This document shows positions 43,143-54,199 of a DNA stretch of 64,000 nt, one piece after another (position 1 is the first letter of the stretch; every line of letters begins with the position of its first letter). A program made the translations under genes and the position numbers. The stretch is from Forficula auricularia (Eukaryota; Arthropoda; Insecta; Dermaptera; Forficulidae), in contig JALMQS010000615.1 in NCBI GenBank assembly GCA_024734495.1, positions 279,173-343,172 on the forward strand. Reading direction: 5' to 3'. The notes under the pieces are model-generated. The model saw nothing but the letters and a program-made list of their open reading frames with translations, did no database searches and was not told the origin of the DNA.

Positions 43143-44400
43143 TACCGGGTGAGTTTTTTATCTTGAGACAGTCTTATAACTCAAAAATAGTGCATTATAT
43201 GAAAAAAAGTTTCAAATAAAAGTTTATTTAAATGGAGGGAAACTAAACAACGCTATTGTTTGTTTACCAAGAACAAGCTTTCAAGGGTATTTCAAGATCA
43301 AGTTAAATAGAAACATATATGTTTCTGTACATATTCTGAATCTACAAAAAAAACTGAACAACTTTCATTAGAACTATTTTTTTATTCGATATCAAATAAA
43401 TAAAATATTCAAACAATTAGTTCTCAGAAAAAACCCCTAATAATTATTTTTAACAATTATCAACTTATTTATCAAATAATAATGATCAAATATTTAATTA
43501 TTAAATAAATAATTATTAAATCGAAAAATCAAAACAATGAAAATAAGTGTTTATAATGATCTTAAAACTTCATTATACACAGATTTAAGAGACTATTTTC
43601 TACTTAATTGAACTAGTTAAAATTCTTGAGTTATTAAAATTAAAAAAAAAAATTAAAATTAATATTATTAAAAAAAAGTTTATTTCTCGTGTCAATCCAG
43701 TAGATAGTTATAATGTATTATCATAATAAAAATAGATCATTTTTTGTTGAAGACAGAATTAAGCATTTTCCTGATAGGGATACTCCCTCAAGAGCTTCAT
43801 TTTATTGTGTTGTAAATCTATTTAAAAAAAATCAGGAAATGTAAATCTACGAAGAAACTTAAAAGGCCAAAATAACGAAATTGGAACTAACTGGAATTCA
43901 TCCAGAAAACTTGCGATAACACTCTGGAATATCACAGAACAGTGTCGGAAAATTATTAAATTATTAGTTGAATATTTGAATTTAACCTAAAATATTAAAT
44001 TATTCATTATTATTAAATTATTTATATAATAATTAAATATTTGATCATTATTATTTGATAATTAAGTTGAATAATTGTTAAAAATAATTATTAGGGTTTT
44101 TTTCTGAGATCTAATTGTTTTAATAGTTTGTTTATTTGATGTCAAATAAAAAAATAGTTCCTATGAAAGTTGTTCAGTTTTTTCCGTAGATTTAGAATAT
44201 GTAAACAAATATATAGGTTTCTATTTAAAAAACAGAACTTGACCTTGAAATACCCTTGAAAGCTTGTTATAGGTAAACAAACAAAAGCGTAGTTTAGTTT
44301 TCCCCTCCATATAAATAAACTTTTATTTAAAACTTTCTTTCATATAATGCACTGTTTTTGAGTTATAAGACTGTCTCAAGATAAAAAAACTCACCCGGTA
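43143..44400. mobile_element. Family B TIR element, copy 3
   Basis: TACCGGGTGAGTTTTTTATC and its complement ending ACTCACCCGGTA, with TA outside both ends. The best preserved copy: long inverted arms (43143-43610 and about 43960-44400) around a central stretch carrying a shortened form of the 11388-11603 remnant (GATAGGGATACTCCCTCA, AGAGCTTCATTTTATTGTG). Confidence 0.8.
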
Positions 44401-44467
44401 TATATTGTGAAATTAAGAAATTTAATTAATTATAGGTATTTTCTATTGAAGACTCAGTGGTAGAGCT

Positions 44468-44771
44468 TATTGTTAGGGCGCTTTGATGCCGCACCCCCAA
44501 TCAAGTCGATGGGGTCCTAACAATCTTGCGTATGCAGAGTTGTAGGTTGCGTGTTCATATAGGGTGTGTGCAGGGGAGGGGCTGCTGGATGGCGGTGGAC
44601 CCCCAGATTCGAATGTTCGAATCCCATTCGCTACTCCAGTCGAATCGAGTCGCTTTAATTATAGCATGGGTGAATATATTTCACTCATGCAAAAGCGACT
44701 CAACGATCCGACTGAGTCATCTAGCGGCCGTGTCTCAAGGCTCGTCGCCATGAGCGAGAGCGGGCCGCTAC
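44468..44771 (+). mobile_element. SINE-like element, GTTAGG..CCGCTAC family
   Basis: Flanked by the 6-bp repeat AGAGCT (44462-44467, 44772-44777). TATTGTTAGGGC at the start, GATTCGAATGTTCGAATCCC (B-box-like) in the middle, GAGCGGGCCGCTAC at the end. It is almost identical to the minus-strand copy at 46181-46505. No coding function. Confidence 0.7.
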
Positions 44772-45084
44772 AGAGCTCAATACTGAATTCATGATGCAAA
44801 GAGAGTCCAAGAATAATGAAAACCGGACAAATTCCGAATAAAATGATTTATTAGAACATCCGTTTCATCCTTTTAAAAAACCAGACGATTCGGAGCAGAC
44901 TTTCTCCTTCTTCGCGGCTTAAAAGAGTCAACGAAGGAACCTTAATATTATTTTTTAATTCTAATTAAATTCTCTCTAGGGCAGGGTCGGGAAGCTTTTG
45001 AGAGGAAAGATCCAAAAATTACAATTTACAAAATTTCCCAGTTTTTAAAGAGACACTAACATTTTTGTTTCAATATTATGGTAT

Positions 45085-46173
45085 TTGATTAGGATTAGTT
45101 ATATAAGACTCTCCTACTTAAATAATCATTGTCCAAAATATAAATCTTTCTCAAAGTGCCCCATTTTTGATTTTAGTTTTAGTATTCAGATTCTCGATGT
45201 TAAAACATATTCTCTTCCATTCAAAAAAGGTGCCGCTTTTCTTAATACGCTATTTTGCGACTATATTGGGTCGAATTTCAATGATCACATTTTAATTTAT
45301 ACCGATGGTTCCAAGAAGGTTTCGGCTCAATACGTTGGCTCTGCCATTTGGTGTCCTTCCAACAATATTTATGAAATGTTTAGACTTCGCGCGGAAAGTA
45401 ATATTTATTCGGCAGAATGCTTTGCTGTTTTGAAGGCACTGAATTATGCGCATAAGCTTCCCAATCCAACGAATGTTCTCATTTGTACGGACTCGTTAGC
45501 CATTATATCGGCCATTAAAGGTTTCCCGCTAAACAAGAAAACATCGTATCTTATCCTGGAAATATTAGATGAAATCAAGAATCTTAGAGAGGCAGGTAAG
45601 GAGGTATCCCTTCTATGGATACCTTCTCATAGTGGAATTGACGGGAACGAGAGAGTGGACAGTCTAGCAGTGAGAGCGATTTCCGAGGGATCATCCTGGC
45701 CCCTCGAATTGTCGGCTGATGAAGTTCGGTCTTTAATTAAGAAGAGAATCTATCAGGAGTGGAACAATTCCTGGAAAATATCCAGTGCTGACAAAGGGCG
45801 ACATTTCTTCGGAGTGTGTCCGGGAATCCCGGTTCAGCCCTGGTTTGAACGATATCACCTGTTCAGAAAAATGTCTGTACATATTAATAGGCTGAGACTT
45901 GGGCACGCGACGACTCCCGAGTACATGCATAGGGTTGGTCTCAGAGACCACCCTTTCTGTAGATGTGATTCGAGCTCACGGGGGGACATTAACCATGCCC
46001 TTCTTGGGTGTGGGTTGTCTCGACGAAAAATAGACCGATTTTATGACAGGGTTCGGGGAAAGATCCAGTTCCCTACAAATGCGCAGATATTACTTGCCTG
46101 CATATCCGAAGGGGGAGAACTAGGGAAGCTGGTTCTTCAATTCCTTATATCACTGGGCTCTGATATTTTTTGA
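45085..46173 (+). pseudogene. LINE ORF2 C-terminal part: RNase H domain and CCHC
   Basis: An open frame of 362 residues without an ATG start (5'-truncated copy). RNase H: IYTDGSK with D74, YSAECFA with E111, CTDSLA with D136, and SHSGIDGNERVDSLA with D192, all four metal-binding acids present. After it, CRCDSSSRG..H..LLGC (C292, C294, H304, C309) is the CCHC-like motif that closes jockey/I/R1-group LINE proteins. Upstream reverse transcriptase is missing. The frame is intact, so insertion was fairly recent. It removed RNA from the RNA:DNA hybrid in the parent element. Confidence 0.85.
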
Positions 46174-46180
46174 TGAGTTT

Positions 46181-46505
46181 GTAGCGGCCCGCTCTTGCTC
46201 ATGGCGACGAGCCTTGAGACACGGCCGCTAGATGACTCAGTCGGATCGTTGCGTCGTTTTTGCATGAGTGAGATATTATCACCCATGCTATAATTAAAGC
46301 GACTCGATTCGACTGGGGAAGCGAACGGATTCGGACATTCGAATCTGGAGGGGCCAAACGCCAACCAGCAGCCCCTCCCCTGCACACACCCTATATGAAC
46401 ACGCAACCTACAACCTGCACTCAACAGATTGTTAGGACCCCATCGACTTGATGGGGGGCGCACAAAGCACCACACAGCACTCAGCCTCTGAGAGCCCTAA
46501 CAATA
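46181..46505 (-). mobile_element. SINE-like element inserted after the LINE stop
   Basis: Reverse copy of the 44468-44771 element, 7 bases after the LINE stop codon, flanked by AGTTT (46176-46180, 46506-46510). It splits the LINE 3' UTR, whose end (GGCTGGCAAAATGGGTTTG, CCCGATGCCAATAAATAA) lies at 46578-46622. Confidence 0.7.
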
Positions 46506-46577
46506 AGTTTTTAGGTTGCTATTTTTTTTTTTTTTTTTTAAATTTGTTGTTTTGTTTTTTGTAGAGTTAATGTGTAT

Positions 46578-46640
46578 ATATTGGCTGGCAAAATGGGTTT
46601 GTGCCCGATGCCAATAAATAATATATAAAAAAAAGGTATA
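46578..46640 (+). mobile_element. LINE 3' end with AATAAA tail
   Basis: GTGTATATATTGGCTGGCAA, then GTGCCCGATGCCAATAAATA and an A-rich tail. This is the usual closing sequence of arthropod jockey/I-group LINEs and marks the right end of the insertion in the hAT element. Confidence 0.6.
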
Positions 46641-47246
46641 TAAATTTGACTTTTGATTTAAAATAAATAATTTTAAATATGAAATAATATTTATTCATAT
46701 AAAAATATAGAAATATTTCTCACAAAACATATTAAAGTATTTTAGCTAGCTCTTCTAGATTAATAAAATTAGTAATCAAATAATATAACTATAATTATTG
46801 AATAATAGTTAGTTACATCAATGGGAGCATTGGCTTTGCATAACTTTTGAAAGTTTGGTTAAATCTGGCTCATAACTTGTTGTTTTCAGTTTCAAGCACG
46901 CCTCTAGATTTTTATTTGTTAGTTGGCTTCTTACTTTACTTTTTATTATACACTTGGGAGCAAAAAAATGGGCCCACCTCTAAATCTTTACATTCATATG
47001 GAATAACTCGAAAAAAAAACGCTTTTATTTCGAAAAATGATAATGTATTCTCAATGTTCTCTGTTGAGTGTTCTTATCCTGTTTGCAGTATATTTTTTTT
47101 TAAGAAGTATAATAGATTTTTATGAATTTTGAAAATAAAATAATATAATTATTAATATTTGCGCATGGAACTGAAAAGCCGCATCTTGACATCGAAAGAG
47201 CCACCTGTGGCTCGCGAGCCGTGGGTTGCCGACCCCTGCTCTAGGG

Positions 47247-47977
47247 GATGTTTTAATTATTATTATTATTTATTTTTCTTGTTTACTTTAATTGTTTTTC
47301 AATTATGCATTGTTGATATTTGTTTTTATTTACATTTATGATTGTTGTTTATAGTCATATTATTTTTTCATTTGTTTATTAATTGGTTATTTATTAATCT
47401 CTCTGTTATAATTAAATAATTAGAAGATTTTAGCTGTGAAATTAAAATTATAATTAAATGAATTTAACCGATAGATAAAATAGGTTAGGTATATTTTAGA
47501 TTATTTCAAAAGATTTTATATAAATTCGGCCTGTCAAATGTGGTATGTTACATCATTCGACTATAAAAGCAATTAACAAGCCATAATAGAAAGGGGGGGG
47601 ATTTAGATTAATTAAGAAAGTAAACCCCGTCCCCCAATTCCAACGGGCGTATAGAACAAGCAAATGGAAATGTCATAAATCTCATATTCTCAACCCTTGA
47701 ACCCTCTCTTTCTATCCATGTTAAATAAGTTAGAAACATTATTTCTAGTCACGCCGGAAGTGTGAAATGAGCTTTAGAATAGCAACAACCAATTTTCAAC
47801 TATTATTACGCAATCCCTAACAATGGATTAAACGAGACTTTTGATAATAATTAACCTTTGCTAGTTTAGATTCGGATAATACAGTACTATGGTAAGTATA
47901 GAGTGGTATAATTGTATATTCCAAATAGAAATTGACAATTCTGTCATAAACGGAGAAAATTTGATATTAAGTTGCTA
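47247..47977. other. AT-rich DNA, no recognised gene
   Basis: No open frame of note, no RNA gene and no clear repeat boundary. A short G run sits at 47593-47600. Confidence 0.35.
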
Positions 47978-48599
47978 TTAGTCCAGACAAATTGTACTCA
48001 AATGGGCCCCTATGGGAAATGTTTTGGTGTAGTTCTGATTTTTTGCATATATATTGTCTTTTGGGGCGCTGAATCCAAATCTGAGGTCTCTCACCAAAAT
48101 TTCCTGACACAACATTATAGAAAATGCAAAAAAAGGTAAAAATTTCCATTTTTGGCGGTTTTTTGCTTATAACTCGGAAACTATCAACTTTTCGTAAATA
48201 ACCTTCTTATTTAAAATTAAAGTTTATAAAATTTGCTACAAATTTTACAATTTAGTTTTTTTCTCAGTTAGACCATTTGGACTCAATCGCAAAATCCATT
48301 TTTTCGACCTCAGCAGCACCAAAAACTCGTACTTTTTTCGATTTTTTAAATTTTTGAGCCTTTAAGAGCTCTTATATTTATAAACAAATAAATATTTGTT
48401 TTATTTTTGTTTACAATTTAATATTCTAATAAGAATTAAAGATCGAATATGCTTTGAGAAAACAATTAAATTAAATTTATTTATTATTAAAAATATAATC
48501 CTAATTAAAATAAATCCCGCAAATAATTAAGAGTATAAGATAAGATATAATGTGATCGAAGACAAAATAATAGTCTTGGGATGAGGAGAGAGGAAGGAA

Positions 48600-49030
48600 G
48601 ATTAACCAATCGACTTGATTGGGGAATAATGGAATTAAATAATTATCGGAAAAGAGGTTTTTTTATCTAATTAGATTTTTTCCTCTTATTAAAAACACGG
48701 ACTAAATATGAATAAGGACACTCGATGGTGGAGAAGCAATCTCCGAAATCGAAGCTAAAATACAAGGTATACATTAATTAATGTAAAATAATTGGTTTAA
48801 TAAAATTTATAAAAAAAATAATAATAATAATAGTCTTGGAGAGATAATAGGGAAATTGATTGGATTATGGAATTGAAATAATTATCGGAAAAGAAGTTTT
48901 TTTTTATTTAATTAGTATTTTCCTCTTATTAAAAACAAGGACTAAAAAGATGTTGGCAAGCTCAAGAAGATCAAGGACAGTCGATGGTGGGGAAGTAATC
49001 TCCGAAGTCGAACCTCAAATATAATGTATA
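48600..49030 (+). repeat. Two units of the conserved-hairpin repeat
   Basis: Unit starts: CCAATCGACTTGATTGGGG (48605) and ATTGATTGGATTATGG (48853). Each has GGAAAAGAGGTTTTTTT or a variant, a TTTCCTCTTATTAAAAAC stretch, and the hairpin (48722-48752, 48981-49011). Their inverse counterparts in the right arm are at 52640-53100. Confidence 0.7.
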
Positions 49031-49559
49031 CATTAGTTCAATAAAATAGTCTTAACCTAAAAATCGTAGCGTTCGAGTTCTCTATAAGCCGGATTCTAGT
49101 GCATATATTTTTTAATAATAACTAATAGCAAACGATTTCATTACATTTATTTATAATGTTTATATCTACTCAAAACAAGTATTATAAAATCAACGTTAAA
49201 ATATGTGAGTACTACTACTAATTTACAAAAACAAAATTTGTTGATTAATATTTTGCATGGATCTACATTGATTTAAGTGTAGGTATTTTATATCTTGCTG
49301 TATAGTCCAATCAAATTGTGTTTTTATCAGAAAAGTTTTGGAGTAGTATATAATTTTTGGAGCGCTGAATCCAAATCTGAGATCTCTCATCAAAATTTTG
49401 TGACGCAACATTGTAGAAAATGCAAAAAAAAAAAAAAATTCAATTTTTGGCGGTTTTTTGCTTATAACTCGGGAACGATCAACTTTTCGTAAATAACCTT
49501 CTTATTCAAAATGAAAGATCATAAAATTTCCTACAAATTTAGGTTTTCTTCTTCGACCA

Positions 49560-50400
49560 GCCCCTCGGGCTCAAGGGAAAAATCCATGTTTTCGACATCT
49601 GCAGCCCCCCGGATCATCCAAAAACTCTAACTTTTTTGGATTTTTTCCCCATTTTGACCATGAAGAAGCACGTTTTCGACAAAGAAAACTCTAAACATTT
49701 TTATAGTAGATTTAATTTGCTACAATTTAAACAAATTTTCATCTTAATTGAATAATGGTAATCCGTGTCGCAATGAGGTTGAAATTTTGAAAAATTGCAA
49801 TTTTTGCAAAGAATCTCAGTTTTTCCTTCATTCATTCATTCTAGAAACTTGATTCTTATCTGCATTGTCTAGGAAATTTTGTTAACTTGAACGTTTACTT
49901 GGAGCACTTTTTTGTTAAAACTCTTAGATTTATAGATATACAGCATTTTCCATGACAGGAAATGAACCGAATCCTCAAAAGTGTCATGGAATCTATAAAT
50001 CTAAGAGTTTTATCAAAAAGTGGTACGAGTAAACGTTCAAGTCAACAAAATTTTCTAGAGAATGGCATAGGAATCAAATTTTTAGGATGAATGGTTTTCA
50101 TTTATGAAGGAAAAACTGCGATTTTTGCAAAAAATTGCAGTTTTTCAACTTCATTGCGGCATGGATTATCATTTATCCAATAAAGATGAAACTTTGTTTG
50201 AATTGTAGAAAATTTAATCTAGTTTAACGGTCTTTGTCGAAATCGTGCTCCTTTATGGTAAAAATGGGGAAAAATCGAAAAAAGTGCGAGTTTTTGGGTG
50301 ATCCGGGGGCTGCAGATGTCGAAAACTTGGATTTTGCCCTTGAGCCCGAAGGGCTGGTCGGAGAAAAAAAAAATCAAAATGATAAAATTTGTAGGAAATT
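49560..50400. repeat. Inner TAGTCCAG-type fold-back
   Basis: CGACCAGCCCCTCGGGCTCA at 49555 pairs with GAGCCCGAAGGGCTGGTCG at 50343. Arms of about 350 bp centre near 49960 (TTCCATGACAGG). Shared blocks such as CATTTTGACCATGAAG tie it to 7478-8030 and 24502-26236. Confidence 0.75.
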
Positions 50401-51243
50401 AAGATTGGAGTAATTTTTGGAGTCGGACTGATAAGTGAATTAAGTGGATATTGATGAGGCAGTCAAAAAAGAAGAAGATAATTTACACTATCTTTTTAAC
50501 CGACTTCAAAAAATGAGGAGGTTCTCTATTCGACTGAATTTTTTTTTTTTTTTTTTTTTTTTTGTGCCTATGTTACCTCATATCTCTGCCAATTCTCAAC
50601 CGATTTTGAAATTTTTTTTTGCATTGGGTCCAGTCTAGCTTCCGATTGGTCCCATTTTTTTCGTATTTTTTCATAGGTATTAGACCTTTTTTATTAGGTT
50701 TGTTTAGACCTAACCTCTTTGTTTATGAACCGATTTCGATGGTTCTTTTTTTATCCGAAAGGGGTGTCTTAGGGATGGTGTCATATTAATTTGGTCAAGT
50801 TCTGATGATATAATCACTATTAATAACATCACTAAAAAGAGAAAAATAAAAATAATTTTTAAGAAAAAAATAAAAACCGACTTCAAAAAATTAAATGCAA
50901 CAAATAAAATACACTAAAAGGTATAAAATAATTATTATCTTATTTAGTTACAACTAAACGACGAAATATTAACATGAAATTACTTTTTGAAGTTGGTGCC
51001 AAACATATACCTTTTATGAATCGCACTCGACGGATCTTACTTAGTACGTTTGGCGGGTACGCTCGCTTATAGGTATAGTTTGTTTGGCACCGACTTCAAA
51101 AAGTAATTTCATGTTAATATTTCGTCGTTTAGTTGTAACTAAATAAGATAATAATTATTTTATACCTTTTAGTGTATTTTATTTGTTGCATTTAATTTTT
51201 GAAGTCGGTTTTTATTTTTTCTTAAAAATTATTTTTTATTCAT

Positions 51244-51287
51244 AAAACCGACGTTTCGGAGGCTATTCCCTCCTTCTTCAGGGTTTT
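51244..51287 (-). ncRNA. Hammerhead ribozyme motif (type 2), minus copy
   Basis: Exact reverse complement of 51466-51509: CUGANGA box at 51275-51281, cleavage base C at 51250. Every core and helix base is retained. It faces the plus copy across a 178-bp spacer that is itself inverted. Confidence 0.7.
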
Positions 51288-51465
51288 GAAAAGTGAGTGA
51301 AGGAAATCCAATGCGACATTCCCCTCTGTCTCCTCTTTCAGTGGCAGGAACAATAATATATTGTATTTCATTCTCAGCAGAATTATAATGTAGTAATATT
51401 ATTGTTACTGCCACTGAAAGAGAGACAGAGGGAATGCCGCATTGGATTTCCTTCACTCACTTTTC

Positions 51466-51509
51466 AAAACCCTGAAGAAGGAGGGAATAGCCTCCGAAAC
51501 GTCGGTTTT
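51466..51509 (+). ncRNA. Hammerhead ribozyme motif (type 2), plus copy
   Basis: Helix I AAAACC (51466-51471) with GGTTTT (51504-51509), six pairs; core CTGAAGA (51472-51478, fits CUGANGA); one extra A; helix II GGAGG (51480-51484) with CCTCC (51491-51495), loop GAATAG; GAA; minimal helix III AC/GT; cleavage base C at 51503 (GUC). ACGU is self-complementary, as in hammerheads that act as dimers because a two-pair helix III cannot close alone. All conserved positions are met. Confidence 0.75.
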
Positions 51510-52280
51510 ATGAATAAAAAGATAGTGTAAATTATCTTCTTCTTTTTTGGACTGCCTCATCAATATCCACTTAATTTGTAGGAAATTTTATGATCTTTCA
51601 TTATGAATAAGATTATTTAGGAAAATATGATAGTTTTCGAGTTATAAGGGAAAAATCCACCGCCAAAAAAATGGAAATTTTCACTTTTTTTTTGCATTTT
51701 ATACAATCTTGCGTCACAAAATTTTGGTGGAAGACCACAGATTTGGATTCAGGGCCCCAAAAAACATGTATATATATAAATATAAAATACCCCATTTTAT
51801 ATTTAAGCGCCACTAACTAGGGACAGCTAATAAGTTAAGTTGCCAACACTGTTCTAAGCTTAACTGTCACCTAATTCACGTTGAAGCGAATCAAAACATT
51901 AATATAATTAATAATAGTAATTAAATAATATTAATTGAAGATATATTGTTAAAGTGTAATTTATACATTTATTTTATATTTTATCATCCATCCCGAAGAA
52001 ACTACATTTAATCAATTCTATATGTTTTAGGTAAGAATTGATTATAACCTGTATATAATAACTTAATTATTCAATTGTATATTTAATGTAAATAAATTCT
52101 ATATGTTTTAGCAATCAATTAAAGTAGTCTTTTTAATCACTGACTTACATATATGCAAAAAATCAGAACTACCACACAACTTTCCAGATAAAAACACAAT
52201 TTGACTGGACTATACAGGAAGATATAAAATACACTTAAATCAATATAGATCCTTAGAAAATAATTAATCAACAAATTTTG

Positions 52281-52479
52281 TGGGGGGGGGGGGGGGTCGG
52301 GTAGGCTAGGCGGTAGCATGTCAGCCAGTTAACCAAGAGGACCCGAGTTCGAATCCGGCTCGAGGCATCCGGCTAAAATCTGACCCCCGAGGTAGAGACA
52401 AATTTAAAAATAAAAATAAATAGTATCGTAAATGGCTTATGGCTACCATGGCCGAAAAGCCAAAAAAAAAAAAAAAAAA
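52281..52479 (+). mobile_element. tRNA-headed SINE, plus strand
   Basis: Exact 15-bp duplication AATCAACAAATTTTG (52266-52280, 52480-52494). G run, TAGGCTAGGCGGTAGCATG (A box region), GAGTTCGAATCCGG (B box), body, and a 20-base poly(A) tail. Same family as 6802-6982. It landed in the right arm of the giant fold-back after that formed, since the left arm has the empty site. Confidence 0.9.
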
Positions 52480-52639
52480 AATCAACAAATTTTGTTTTTC
52501 TAAATTAGTAGTAGTACTCAAAATTTAACGATAATTTTACAATACTTGCTTTGAGTAGGTAAATATAAAAATTATAAATAAATGTATTGGAATCGTTTGT
52601 CATTATTAAAAAAAATAAATGCACCAGAATCCGGCTTAT

Positions 52640-53100
52640 AGAGAACTCGAACGCTACGATTTTTAGGTTAAGACTATTATTTTATTGAACCAATTATTTT
52701 ACATGAATTAATGTATATATCGTATTTGAGCTTCGACTTCGGAGATTACTTCCCCCACCATCGACTGTCCTTCATCTTCTTGAGCTTGCCAACATCTTTT
52801 TAGTCCTTGTTTTTAATAAGACGAAGAAACTCATTAAATAAAAAAAACCTCTTTTCCGATAATCCAATCAATCAATCCAAGACTATAAATTTTATTAAAC
52901 CAATTATTTTACATTAATTAATGTATACATTGTATTTTTGCTTCGATTCCGGAGATTACTTCTCCACCATCGAGTGTCCTTATTCATCTTTAGTCCTTGT
53001 TTTTAATAAGAGGAAAAATCTAATTAGATAAAAAAACCTCTTTTCCGATAATTATTTCAATTCCATTATTCCCCAATCAAGTCGATTGGTAATCCCTGAT
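52640..53100 (-). repeat. Two hairpin-repeat units, minus strand
   Basis: Mirror images of the units at 48600-49030 as part of the fold-back arms. Hairpins at 52733-52764 and 52943-52973. Confidence 0.7.
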
Positions 53101-53344
53101 CCATATTCCTCAATCCAAGACTAATATTTTGTCTTCGATTACATTATCTTATACTCTTAATTATTTGCGGGATTTAATTTAATTAATTTTTTTTAATTAG
53201 GATTATATTTTTAATAATAAATAAATTTAATTTAATTGTTTTCTCAAAGCATATTCGATCTTTAATTCTTATTAGAATATTAAATTGTAAACAAAAATAA
53301 AACAAATATTTATTTGTTTATAAATATAAGAGCTCTTAAGGTCT

Positions 53345-54195
53345 CATCTGATTGATGATTGTTCACATTGCTAGCCTCTGTTGTGGTTGTCTAAATACAG
53401 GCGTTGCCATCAAGTGCTGCCATCTGTTCAACTCAAAGCGGCCAAATTTATAGTTAAAGGGACAATTCTTCGGCGTTAACCAGTCGTCAAGGTTGAATTG
53501 TTTGCCATAAAAGAATTTAGTCTTTTTGATTTTAAGTCGATTCTTCCACGTTTTCAGTAGAGGTTGCCATTAATAGTCAAAATATCAAAAATGGAATGCA
53601 ATAAGGTTATTCCTCTAGTATTAGATAAGAATCGATCGTTATTTTTGATTTTAAGTCGATTCCTCCATGTCTTCAGCAATGGTTACCAATAATAATCGAA
53701 GCGTCAAAAATCTAATGTAGAATGGTTATTCCTCGACTGTTAAATGAGAATCGATCATTATTTTTGAATAAAAGTCAACATTGACTGCAAATAGCAAGTG
53801 ATATCTGATTAATAAATAATAAAGGAATAAACATATTAATATTTCAAATGAATTTGGATAAAGTTTAGCAACGATCCGTTGCAGTTTATTTTATTTTCAC
53901 AAATGATTGACTAATTTCAAACATACGTTTGAAATCTTTTATACAGCGTTGCGCATCTCGCTTTCGACAATGTATACAATGTATGGGCCACTTTATGATA
54001 TATATATATATATGTGTGTGTTCAAATAACTTTCCGCCGTTTGACAAAGCTGGTTTTAAGTTATGATTACAATTGTCAGAATTAAAACTTATTTATCGCA
54101 AGGTTATATATTTGTCAACAAAATAACCTTGAAATCCTACCGAATTTTCATTAGTATATTATATATTTTTGTGTGCGAAAATGTCCAGTTTTGAG
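53345..54195. other. Repeat-derived DNA, no gene
   Basis: 53490-53890 shares blocks with 41640-42010 inside the Helitron (ATAAAAGAATTTAGTCTTTTT, CCACGTTTTCAGTA, GGAATGCAATAAGG, ATATTTCAAATG, AGCAACGATCCGTTGCAG), so it is probably part of another Helitron copy. TA/TG run at 54000-54020. Confidence 0.45.
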
Positions 54196-54199
54196 CCGA

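Larger units (their letters stand above)
44982..47238. mobile_element. hAT element enclosing a LINE
   Basis: Starts CAGGGTCGGGAAGC and ends GGTTGCCGACCCCTG, flanked by an exact 8-bp duplication CTCTAGGG (44974-44981, 47239-47246). The termini match the GGTCG hAT type also seen at 33369. The interior from about 45085 to 46640 is a LINE insertion; the remaining hAT body (46640-47238) has no transposase. Confidence 0.85.
50437..51577. mobile_element. Palindromic element with two hammerhead motifs
   Basis: Outer arms TTAAGTGGATATTGATGAGG and complement (50437-50496, 51520-51577). Inside: the phrase ACCGACTTCAAAAAATG (50501), common in arthropod repeats, a poly(T) tract, a hairpin at 50880-51215 (AACGACGAAATATTAAC against its complement), and at 51244-51509 an inverted repeat with one hammerhead motif per arm. 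Probably a self-inverted ribozyme-bearing retroelement copy. Confidence 0.65.
47978..53345. repeat. Giant nested fold-back, 5.4 kb
   Basis: Left end TAGTCCAGACAAATTG. Outer arms about 48366-49345 and 52160-53339 pair over roughly 970 bp (AGAGCTCTTATATTTATAAA at both extremes); the right arm is lengthened by a SINE (52281-52479). Inner pairing continues at 49360-49548 with 51577-51770, interrupted by about 375 bp unique to the right side (51775-52150). Nested inside are a second fold-back (49560-50400) and a ribozyme-bearing palindrome (50437-51577). Built of TAGTCCAG elements and hairpin-repeat units. Confidence 0.75.
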
